Assembly: GCA_011109175.1 (NCBI GenBank)
Contig: RDEW01000002.1
Location: forward strand, 1,470,111-1,534,110
Length of the DNA: 64,000 bases
Direction of reading: 5' to 3'
DNA from: Dicyema japonicum
Taxonomy: Eukaryota > Dicyemida > Rhombozoa > Dicyemidae
Part shown: piece by piece, positions 46,858-57,961 of the stretch
How the letters are laid out: each line of letters begins with the position of its first letter
Numbering within the stretch: the stretch's first letter is position 1
Notes under the pieces: model-generated
The model's input: the letters and a program-made list of their open reading frames with translations, nothing else
Databases searched by the model: none
Told to the model about the DNA's origin: nothing
Position numbers and translations under genes: made by a program

Positions 46858-47594
46858 GGAAATGGTATATTTTGTATAAATTTATTTTATTTATTAAAAT
46901 TATAATAAATATTATAGAAATTTAATTTTTAAAAATAAAATTTAACGAGATCAGGAGACGGGTACTACAACGAAAAGGATGGAGAAGACTAACTGAAAGG
47001 ATCTTCGAAAAACATGGCACAAGCGAAACCATAAACAGTGTTTACCGGTAACGCTGATGTGCTTTAACTAACTTAACGAGATCTTTCGGCATTTTAACAC
47101 TGGATTTTATCGAACTCTTTTTACTCAGTGACCAGTCCTAAAACCTGATTTGATCCCCAAAATATTGACCGGTAAATTCATCACATAACAAACTTTTGAC
47201 CAAATTATTTATTTACTCCCGGTTCCTTCAAGTTACTGAAACCGTGGAAATAACTACCAAAAGCGGAGTTCATCATAAATCCGAAAGATTATCTGTTGCG
47301 GTGAGAAATTGAAGGCGGATCAAGACAAGAGGTCGTCTCTGACTTCTTACTTAATGAACAATAAAGTAGCAATAAATATTTTGCTAATTTCTAAAATGAT
47401 AAATTATTGTCGATGCCTCTTAAATAGTCAAGAATTTTTCGATTGTCCAAGTCATTCACTGAATTTTCAAAGCAAAATGTATTTTTTTCATTGTGTAGGA
47501 TTTTCTCTACCAACAAAATACTGTTCAAGCCTTGTTTCTTGCTTGTTCTTCAAAACGTTGATAAACTTCTAAATAGTAGGATGACATGCTCCAA
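46858..47594. other. Spacer with one dispersed repeat
   Basis: AT-rich upstream region of the coiled-coil gene. Contains the repeat at 47.21 kb. Nothing else recognised. Confidence 0.4.
47208..47345 (+). repeat. Dispersed repeat, copy 3
   Basis: CTCCCGGTTCCTTCAAGTTA, then CCAAAAGCGGAGTTC and GGATCAAGACAAGAGG, colinear with the copy at 26.73 kb. Confidence 0.6.
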
Positions 47595-48060
47595 TTAAAG
47601 AATGATGCCATCCATCACATGAGTTACTTGTTCTACGCCAACAACTCTCGCTGCATCAAAGCAATTCCACAATTCACGGGCAAGCGTGAACAAAGAAGTA
47701 CTTGACGGGGGGTCGGGACGCCCTATCTGGGTATCGTCTACATAAGGCTGAGCCCTTGGGAAATCGTAGCAATCCCAAAAATGTTCAAAATAATGAACAA
47801 CTGCAGAAACACGTGCATTTAAAGAAAATTTAAAATCTGTCTTCTCTGTCATTTAATTATCAAGTCGCTGGTAGTCGGACATAAACTTCAATACAAACTT
47901 AAGTTGTAACAAGAGGCGCATGCTCAATGCATGGCTCAATGTACCGTTTGTAGATAGTTTAAAGGATAGGGTACTTTCCAACCTTCCATAAGCCCGAGAG
48001 ACTTTCAGTACGATAGTCTTCTTTTCGACATGAGACGTGAAGCACACGTGGGATCAAAAT
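47595..48060 (-). pseudogene. LINE family A-like fragment
   Basis: The minus strand has a CFTSHVEKKTIVLKVSRAYG frame matching the SPHV..KCEKRINVLK block after the RT palm. It is followed, in another frame, by an ACASCYN-like remnant of the YACASW motif. Strongly decayed. Confidence 0.45.
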
Positions 48061-49094
48061 TCACCCCTTTAAGATTACTAATAGGATTATGACGTTGTTT
48101 ACTTTTAATTCAACTGTCCGTCTTCCCAGTCCTTCGTCTGATGCAAACCAGTCTTTAAAACGATCAAGGTTTTGTTAAAATCTTGAAGTACCTGGATGCG
48201 CCTTTTCTTGTGATTCAAAAGTTATTTTCATCTCACGAGTAATTCCCTCGGATTCAACGTGGCAGCATCACCAGCATGAATGTACTCAATTATACTCGTT
48301 TTCACTATTTTCCTTATTTATATCACTCAGTACAAACTGGGGAGCCATGCTGTTGAGATTTCATTAATTTAACTAAGGACACTTTATAGACAAATTGTCT
48401 TAACAACATAAATCTCATATCGAAGTTCACGTAGATTTTGTAAATGTATTTATAGTCAAGTTCTCGTGATTGAGAGACATTCCCTCACGATTAATACGGA
48501 AAAGTGACCAATCATCCCTCCATCTCAGCTATTTCTTATTTTATTTGGTATCAAGGATCCGATGGCACGTAGTAAGAGAAGCTAATTGTGTTCTATACCC
48601 CCGATGTTTGGATGCTACGATCTTGAAGACGAATTGATTTCCTAAGGTCGGGTATTTTTCAAGGGTTTCGTTTCTCACTGAGGCCGATCTCGGGTGAATA
48701 GCTGTCAGCGTGAGGTCAAAAACGAAGAGCCACCAACACAAGTAACCTTCCAAGCCAGGTATTTTCACCCTTCCACGGAAAACTTTATCAAATTAATTCT
48801 GAGTAAAATTAAGGACATATTAACCGCATGATTGCAAACCGGTTAACAGTTAAAAGAAACACATTTACATATTTATGATAATTTTCGGTCAATTTCATTA
48901 TGAAAAAACAGAACTTCCACGATTTGTAGGGAAATGAGCTCGAATCAGCCTCGCGATAGACGATCAGATGCAATTCAACAGGGTTAGTGAGCTACTCTCA
49001 ATGATCCCAGAGATTTCGACTGAGACCGATTCAAAAATAAATTGTCCTCCAAGACTTTCGGATTGAAGTGTGGCGTCAAAATTATATAAATTCA
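48061..49094. other. Spacer, no gene seen
   Basis: No motif found. An open stretch at 48541-48768 (-) lacks domain signals. Confidence 0.4.
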
Positions 49095-49140
49095 ACATGA
49101 TTAACCGAGAAATCTCTCTTGTCGGCCTGGGATCACTTAG
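49095..49140 (+). pseudogene. LINE family A terminal stub
   Basis: The plus strand ends RPGIT and TAG in GGCCTGGGATCACTTAGTTA, the conserved family A 3' end. Only the last few codons are recognisable. Confidence 0.5.
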
Positions 49141-49184
49141 TTAAGAACTTTTATTTTTTTCTTTGACCCAGTGATCCTTGAGTA

Positions 49185-49335
49185 ATAATAATGAATAGTT
49201 TCCTCAGATCTCTCAGAGCCACTTCAAGATAGAAAATGAATAGCATAGGTAAGATTGTGTCCTTTTGAGATGTTCAAAAAGTTACTCTAGAGATCTTGGA
49301 TTGATCCAATCTTCACAATCAACTCGGCCTTCGGA
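49185..49335 (-). pseudogene. LINE family B short fragment
   Basis: In mixed frames the minus strand matches the TPQGDSLSPLLFTIYLESAL and RDLRK segment of family B. About 150 bp. Confidence 0.5.
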
Positions 49336-49535
49336 AGCAACACACGAGACGATGCTGATAATAATCGGGGACATAAGCCCAAGCGTGATTATTATCAATG
49401 AAAGATAAACTTTCTAACGTTTCATTAAACAAAATCGATTATATTTAATTTACCGGAAGGTATGCCAAAATACGAACTTTACGATATTTAAGCACAAGCA
49501 CGTGCTTTTCTATTATGTGGCGACGATAGTAGCTA

Positions 49536-52421
49536 ATGACAAAATATTTAAAGTAGGCTGTTATTCTGACTTTAAGCCGCCAGGACATAATAAACGCTAA
49601 GAAGGAAATCCGCAAAAGGCTGACTGAATATGTGAATAATTCCCATAACAACAAACAAGACAACCTACAAGACTTTACTAAACGGACAAACCACGTGGAC
49701 GTTATAAAACCAAATATTAAAGGAAAGATCATCAAAAAGAACATAACCATGAAGAATTTCCGACTGGGAGTTAAAATTAAATATAAAATAATCGATCACG
49801 TGGACTTCCCAGTAGTCTTGAGTACTTCCAAGACATCTCCCCTCAGGGATATAGTTCAGCCAAATGACATTCTTCTACAAGTTTGTTTTTGAGCGAATAG
49901 ATCAATCATATGAATTATGTGAAGTCCCACTGCATCGAATAGTCTTAAAACTAAGCGTCCTTTCAAAACCGAGGACTGTTGAAGTCATCACTTTTAGGTT
50001 TACCTTTAAAATAACCTCCAAAGGCCGGAACAAGTCGCTATCTTCACGTGGTGTCTACCATTAGTATTACTTTACCTTACCTTAGAAGGAGAGAGTGAAT
50101 CACCTACTGACCCGAGATCAAATGAGACAACAAAATGAAAGATTGGGTGTCGAATCAGATCAGAGGGTCTCTGGAAACAATTCACCTAAGGACATTCATG
50201 CCATAAAGAGGATCCCTTCACTAAAAAAGGCTCAAGAAAACAATCATTTGAATAAGGCAGTCATATGGCTCAAAATAGATTGATGATGCGAATAAGAAAG
50301 AGATTCAGATGCCGAAAATAGTCCAAGAATCCACTTTGAGGTGAATTTAATAAATATACCTGAGGCTAGTGGGGGATGGGGTTGGAAATAAGATAAATCA
50401 GAATTTGATTGACCACAATTTGTAACTATACTTTGGTAGGAATTGTAGATCCCAAAATTTATTCAATAAAGCTAGGAAACCGTCCGGAAGATCGGAGAGT
50501 TGGTATAAGAGGTAAGAATATAATATTTGAAGTTAAGAAAGAGGTCGAGTTTGGATTTCTCGCAAACTAAAATGAAGTCAATTCTGAAGAAGAGGGATTC
50601 ACAAAATAGACTGGAATCCGATATAAAGTACAATTTATACTTTTAGCGATCAGTAAACGGAAGATAAAGTGGAATTTGGACAGCATACAAAAGGATGTGG
50701 GGGAACCAACTTCCGACGTGGGGGGAAAACTAAAGCAGGCAAAGTATGAATTGTTATAAAAAATAGGAAATTAGCTGATAATGAAAAGAAAAGATGGATG
50801 TCAGAGAAAACATTGGGGGAGCAAATAAAGTTCCCGGCTATAAATGGAGAGTTGGTGGAAGGAAATATTATTCTAAACGACAATATTTTGGGGATGAAAA
50901 TAAAGACTACCGTAGTAAAGAACGACGACTTTAAAGTTGTCGGAAACATAAACAGAAACTCTTCGTTTAGAAGCCTGTTGTTGCCCAATGACTACTTGCT
51001 CATGGTAGTAAGCTAATATATACGAGATTGACGATCTGAGAATTAATGAAATGCCTAAACATAGATTTCTGTATCGTTTAACCAAGATTACCAAGCCTGC
51101 CAAAGTCAGAGTGGTCGTCTTGCGGTACAACATCATTTTACGTTATAAGACCCAGGGAAGAACTCTTGGTGGGACAAGAAATGGAAGATTATGACAGCTT
51201 GAAAACTAGGAGTAACAAAGATCAGCGGAAAGTTACTTTGCATACTCCAAAAACAAGGTTTTTTAGAAGATCAAGAGATAACTTCACGGAGAACTGACGA
51301 AATCAAGGGATTACTAAAAGTGTTCTAACGACTGGATTACATGCAGCAACCAAAAAGACCACTACAAATTCAGTAGACAGTGAATTTGATGATATTTTTG
51401 ACGAAAACCCTTCATATAAAAATACCAAAGAGATCACTCTAAATTCTGTAGACAGTGAATTTGATGATATTTTTGACGAAAACCCTTCATATAAAGAGAC
51501 CAAAGAGATCACTCCAAATTCTGTAGACAGTGAATTTGATGACATTTTTGATGAAACCTTCATATAAAGAAACCAAGGGATAACTACAAATCTAAAGAAA
51601 GTGACTCTGACGACATTGTTGATGGAAACCTTTCATATCAAGAGACCAAACGGATTACCCAAAATTCATTAGACAAGTGAATTTGATGATATTTTTGATG
51701 AAAGCCCTTCATGTCAGGATACCAAAGAGATAACTACAAAATCTTTAGAAAGTGACTCTGACGACATTGTGGATGGAAACCCTTCATATAAAAATACCAA
51801 AGAGATCACTCCAAATTCTGTAGACAGTGAATTAGAAGATAAAATCAGTGGAGCCGCATCAAGCACTCAACAGATTGGTGACCTCAGGAATATTCGGAAG
51901 AAAGAAAAAACCAGCACTTCAAATGATTTGACAAATGAGGAAGTATCCGTCGTCGACCAAGAAGAGGACGTAGTCTATTCAGAAATAAGCAATAGAACAC
52001 AAATTATTGAGTAAAATAGTATGATTTAATAAAAAGCGACAATTCTAATGGAAAAATCAACCAAGACCACGCCACTAAAGAAAAAAGAGGTTTAGTCGAT
52101 GAGAAATACGTGGAAATTAACAGAGACCCAAATAATGGGTTAGATATGTGCATTTCAGTTGATAAAGTGACCAAGGACGTGTACATCTCATCAATAGTAG
52201 CTTGTTTGTTAACAACAGATGAATAACTCCAAGTATTCTGAGGTATTTATGATAAACGATATAATACTTTCTGTGAATGATGAGACATTTAATGGACTGA
52301 GTCTCTGTGAAGCTTCGAGGAGGATCAAAGTTTAATAAATATAACATTAAAGTCTATGTCTGGGCTCATTAAAATTACATATGCCCGAGTCAGAGAGAAC
52401 CCACAAAACGAAGGGATATAA
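49536..52421 (+). CDS. Multi-PDZ protein with internal acidic tandem repeats
   Basis: Start ATG 49536 (MTKYL), then a 24-nt intron and QDIINAKKEIRKRLTEYVNN. Two PDZ-like domains share a pattern. The first has NFRLGVKIKYKI, FPVVLSTSK, LRDIVQPNDILLQ and LCEVPLHRIVLKL. The second has NDNILGMKIKTTVV, FKVVGNINR, LLLPNDYLLMV and INEMPKHRFLYRLTK. A third, more canonical PDZ ends the protein: NNGLDMCISVDKVTKDVYIS, VFMINDIILSVNDETFNGLS, CEASRRIK, then after a 23-nt intron SGLIKITYARV and TAA 52419-52421. Before it lies an acidic repeat region at 51.36-51.84 kb. Introns of 22-26 nt are placed near 51.01, 52.01, 52.20 and 52.33 kb. Exons between 50.0 and 50.8 kb are not resolved. Frame breaks in repeat units 3-5 could be assembly errors. 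Likely a scaffold protein; no orthologue named. Confidence 0.75.
51362..51840 (+). repeat. 75-bp tandem repeat, about seven units of two alternating types
   Basis: Units start near 51366, 51441, 51516, 51589, 51663, 51738 and 51813. Type 1 encodes NSVDSEFDDIFDENPSYK, type 2 encodes KSLESDSDDIVDGNPSYK, joined by xTKEIT. Types 1,1,1,2,1,2,1 follow in order. Units 3-5 carry small indels that break the frame. The repeat is part of the PDZ gene. Confidence 0.85.
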
Positions 52422-54245
52422 TTTAAATTTATTTCATAAATATTAATTAATTCAATAATGTATTTTATTATTAAAAATATTAACATTTCTTTAGTGTCAT
52501 TACAGAGCGGGCGTTTCACCGCCTCAAACTTGATAGTATCTGGTCTCTTACAAATTAGTGAGGTCGTGGTTCTTCACTGACTAGTTCTTTACCTAGTGTT
52601 TTTAGAGAAGAGACACTTGGATTAAGAAAGTAATATAGTGGGTAGTACTGTCGCTCATATTTAACTGTGGGTTTAATTACAACATCACTAAGGATCCCTA
52701 TCTTCCCTACTCTAGTGGAGGGGTTTCCATAACTTTTTTCAGAGGACCCTTATTTTTTTACATGAAGGGATTCGGATACTTATAATGTGCAACATGAAAC
52801 TTCGCATAAATAGTTTTTACAATTGTAAGGACATCCCTTTCTACACAACCAATCTTGTAAAGGAACCTTGTTATGTGAAAAGAGGAACTTTTTTCCTTGA
52901 GTAATCTATCAAAGAAATCGGAACGGTAGCTTGGTGCTCGTCCCGTAGCCACTACCAAGCGACTATACCAAGCCCCACCTTCTCTATTGCCCTGGTCTGC
53001 CTTCGATTTCTCCGCCTCATCAGATAAATATGACTGATCTATGGGAGTTTCCGCTTTTGGTCGTTACTTTTATGTTAACCACCGGTTTCTCTCACTTTAT
53101 GAGACTGGGGGTGAATAAGCACTATATTTGTTAAGTCATAGTCTAAGTTACTATTGGCATGACTTCCACACAAGCAGACAGATATTCAACTATCAGCTAT
53201 ACACTATTGAAACTAGAAATGCCTTGGTGTTGTTTCAAAATCCATAATTTTAGCGCCTGCGACAGATCAAAGACCTGACAGCCATGGTCCCTCTGTAAAC
53301 TCAAATTCCCCGTTGTAACCACCGTAAGTCAGTACTTAAATGCCGACAATTAGCAAGGTGGTCATATAGAGTCAACTAATTCCAATAATTACGCTTTAAT
53401 AAGGAGTAACAACTATTAGCTTTAATTTAAGACAGTTTTTAGAAAACACGTTTATTCTAACAAAATCATTAGCAACAAATCAGGTTTCAGCTGCAAAGAC
53501 GATGACAATGCCCAAGGCATGGTGAAAACTATCTCTGTTAATGGGGAGCCAAAATCGCTTTCCCAATTTCATTGATGACTTCTTTACTAATTCTTCCAAC
53601 CGCTCCGAAGGTTTCAAATGAGATTGGGACGAAGCGGGAAAAATCTTCAAAGGCTAACAATTTCTTTAGATATTTCGTTTGACAGGGTCGGAATTTGTGA
53701 GGGGGGGCAGAATGAGCAGGTAGTACAATTAGTGAATCCGCGAATAAGTTGACGCACGTAGCATCCCATATTTACAACAGTTATCTACTGTCATTTGACG
53801 TCATCAAGTGAGTTGTCCGAGTTGAAGAGGAATTTTGATTGTCGCTAGTTTTGTCGTCTCGAATACTTGTTTCTTTTTTCAAAGAGAAAAAACAGCCCTC
53901 CATCGATAAATGAAGGAGGAAATATAAAGCTAGGATCGCCTGGAAAACATTCTTACTTATCGATATCCCTTTATGTTCAAATAAACACTTAGGTACCTGG
54001 GTAAGCGCACATTCTTCATGCCGCGTAAGGAGTAGCTTCTAGGCAAAACGGGGGAGACTATTAATTATTTTTAATTGCACCATAGGTATTATTATTACTT
54101 CCCCAGGATCATTTGATTAAAAAAGATGTCCCGTTTAACATGTGATCTCAGACAGACAAGGGGGAGGCCGAAAAGGTAACTGACGGGCATCTTGAACCGC
54201 TCTCCACAACGAGCTCGGGTCTTTTCGCATCTCGGGTGATTTTTA
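52422..54245 (-). other. Spacer with a family E remnant
   Basis: At 53.50-53.65 kb the minus strand reads FEDFSRFVPISFETFGAVG, then RISKEVINEIGKAILAP, like the FVPxxxETxGxxG segment of family E elements. Otherwise no motif; the open stretch 52758-52958 (-) is unassigned. Confidence 0.4.
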
Positions 54246-54650
54246 AGATATTTGATAAAATGTCATAAAGGTGGGGGATTAGTAAATTGACCGCTTTCAA
54301 GAATTTTCGTTGTCACCCAAGTAAGAGTTCTTTGAGTCACAGAGTCAGAATTATGGCTTCTGTTGGTGGTTTCATAGATTTTGATCAATTTATTCGTCAT
54401 GAACGGGAACTGGGCATTGACCACGTTGCACTTGCATAGGTCAATACTGCCTGAACAAATTGTATGTAGATAGTGGAAGGGATCCAACAAACTTTTCAAT
54501 TTCTGCAGAGAAACTCAATTGGGATGTCATTCTTAAAAACTGATCATCCACGTGGATAACTTCTTCCACACGTGGGCTTCATGGTTCCATGTAGAAATGC
54601 AAGAACTCCTCTGAAAATTGAGTAACAATTGCTGCACTTTAGTGTGAGAG
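54246..54650 (-). pseudogene. LINE C-terminal fragment
   Basis: The minus strand contains QFVQAVLTYASATWSMPSS, matching the FxxPxxxYAxAxWxP block after the RT thumb, preceded by decayed sequence. The family (A or D) is unclear. Two CACGTG sites lie at about 54548 and 54568. Confidence 0.5.
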
Positions 54651-54964
54651 AAGAAACATGATTTTCCTGCCGGAGTAAGTTGATGCGTTAAATTTAAAAA
54701 AGAAAATTAAAATCCCAAGGCAAAACAAGCGCATTCGATGATTGAAGCAATGATATGCTGATGCATGTCAAGAAGAGGCCCTTAGCGCAATAACCTTCAC
54801 AACATTATTGCTATTTAGCCCAGGCTTGCAATCTTTGGTACCCCAACACAAACAGTCACAACATTCAATTTTCTTTTTAATATAAATAATAATATTAAAT
54901 TAAACAATAAAATTTAAATATGATTAAACAAATTAGTTTTAACACGCTATTTCTGACTGTTTGA

Positions 54965-56131
<1,167 letters not shown>

Positions 56132-57174
56132 CTGTAGTTTCTTTTTGTATTTCTGTTGGTTTTATAAATTTTTGATATTTGAATTATTTCAGTATGTTCA
56201 CAAAAATAAATTATTGTGGTTAGAAACCAAGATTTATAAGACTACTTTACTTCAGTGTGCTATTGCTTTAGATGTACCCAAGGAACCAAATAAGCAGTAA
56301 CCCTGATCTTCAGAATTATGTGAACAATTGTATTACAAAGGTAGTTACGCAATGACTAATTTTTGATAACTTAAATACTCGTAAACAAATAATTTTATCA
56401 ATAATAAAAATCTTTTTTACTCCAAAATCACCGGATTAGAAAAAAAAGTTAGCTACTAACTAAGTGATCCCGATTTTCCGGGTTCTAACTCTTGTCCTCC
56501 TCTTCCATTTAAAAAGTTCGACATCCATCTTTTAATGTTTGGATTTATATAAATTTTTCTTCTGAATAGATAATGGAAGATATTTTTCAATTAGCCGTAT
56601 ATGCATTGAGAAATATGTTGTTTTTCCATTTTTAATTTTTTTTTGTAAACAAAAATTTTTTTTAACAATTAAACAAATATCAGTTGAAGAAGCCTGCTGC
56701 GTGGATCGCGAACGAGTTCCCTCGGAGTATGGCTATTCCTATCTTTTGTCTTAGCCATAACCCTTCTCGTTGATCCCTTTTCTTTCTGGCAAGCAATCCT
56801 CCGAGTTCTTGCAAGAATTCAGCCGTCATTGGACCAACGGCTCCCGATGATTCGGTCGCAACAGTCCATTTTTAATAGAAAAAAATTTATTAACAGAAAA
56901 TCTAGATTCCAGATACTTCTTAATTCTGCATAAATTGTTACTGAAAATAAACTTTTGAATATGCTACTTGCGTCTTTACGGTGAAGTAAGTTTTCCCAAT
57001 CATCCTTATCAATTTATAAACCAATATTTTTAATATGACATAATATGGCTGATAAATTACTCCGTAGTTCATTTTAATAGATTCCTCCCAGTTATCTTTA
57101 CATTAAAATTCCATTTCCATCAAAAATTATAATTATTTTTACATCAATAAAATTTTGCAATATTGCGCTGCTTG
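56132..57174 (-). other. Spacer with family A and E retroelement stubs
   Basis: About 56.46-56.52 kb (-): the GGGATCACTTAGTTAG end of family A. About 56.69-56.88 kb (-): an open piece PMTAEFLQELGGLLARKKRD, LRQKIGIAILRGNSFAIHAA, which resembles the RLSxAxxRGNxxxI end of family E. The rest is AT-rich with no gene. Confidence 0.45.
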
Positions 57175-57252
57175 TTATTGAGCGAATCTCGCTCGCCATC
57201 CTGAGAGGGAATAGTCACGCAGTCAGGGCAGCCGCTATATGACCATTTACTC
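57175..57252 (-). repeat. Inverted copy of the 28.27-kb repeat
   Basis: Reverse complement reads AAATGGTCATATAGCGGC, CCCTGACTGCGTGACTATT and AGGATGGCGAGCGAGATTC, colinear with 28268-28345. Confidence 0.7.
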
Positions 57253-57960
57253 TCTTCTTTAATAAAAAAATGTTATTCTACAATTTCAAGACAATTTCCC
57301 CTTCTGAATTATTTTGAGTAGACAGCCAATTTTAATAAAATTTTCTGTTTTTATGCAAAAAATTTATTAGTGTATTCACATATATTTATATAGATTTCGT
57401 AGATCAAACCAACTTTTCCAACTCTATAATAAATACATTAAAAAATTCAAAAGTAGCTTCGGTCAAGTTACCTTTGGCATAAATTTTCTACACTTTTGCA
57501 TAAGAGGAAGTAAAACTATATCCTATACCCTTTTGTAAAATTTACTGTTCAACTTAAGCAGGGAATATCATATTCGAGTCAGCACTAGTGACCTCATTGA
57601 TCGTAGAGTCGGTAGATGGAATGAGAAAATCAGTGACACCTGTAAAGTAGTAATAAAAATGATAAACCTGAAGTTTGAAATGTTTCTTTGACAAAAAATC
57701 AATAAAAAACTGTTGTTAGAAAATTCGTGAGTTGATAGAAAATTCACCAGGACGTTTTCCGGTAGCAGTCTTAAGCTTTTCAATGACCTTCCTGATTTGA
57801 ATGCGGCATAACAGTTGATGACACGTTAGTATTTTATTCAAAAAATTAATAAATAATAAAAATCAATAAAATTTTTGACTTTATCGATATAAAAAATTAA
57901 ATTTTGACTTTTTTTGACATTACACAAAATGTTGACTTTTCTGACTTTATAACTTTTGAT
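57253..57960. other. AT-rich spacer
   Basis: Repeated TTTTTGACTTTA-like strings near 57.87-57.95 kb and again at 60.94 kb, just outside the two ends of the LINE. Possibly target sequence or a spread short repeat. No gene. Confidence 0.4.
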
Positions 57961-57961
57961 T

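Noticed and set aside
49445-49750. Hydrophobic minus-strand frame of 101 codons
   Set aside because: Overlaps the first exons of the PDZ gene, which are supported by homology between its own PDZ domains and splice phases.
51303-51563. Minus-strand repetitive open frame
   Set aside because: It is the complement of the 75-bp coding repeat; the plus strand links in frame to the PDZ exons.
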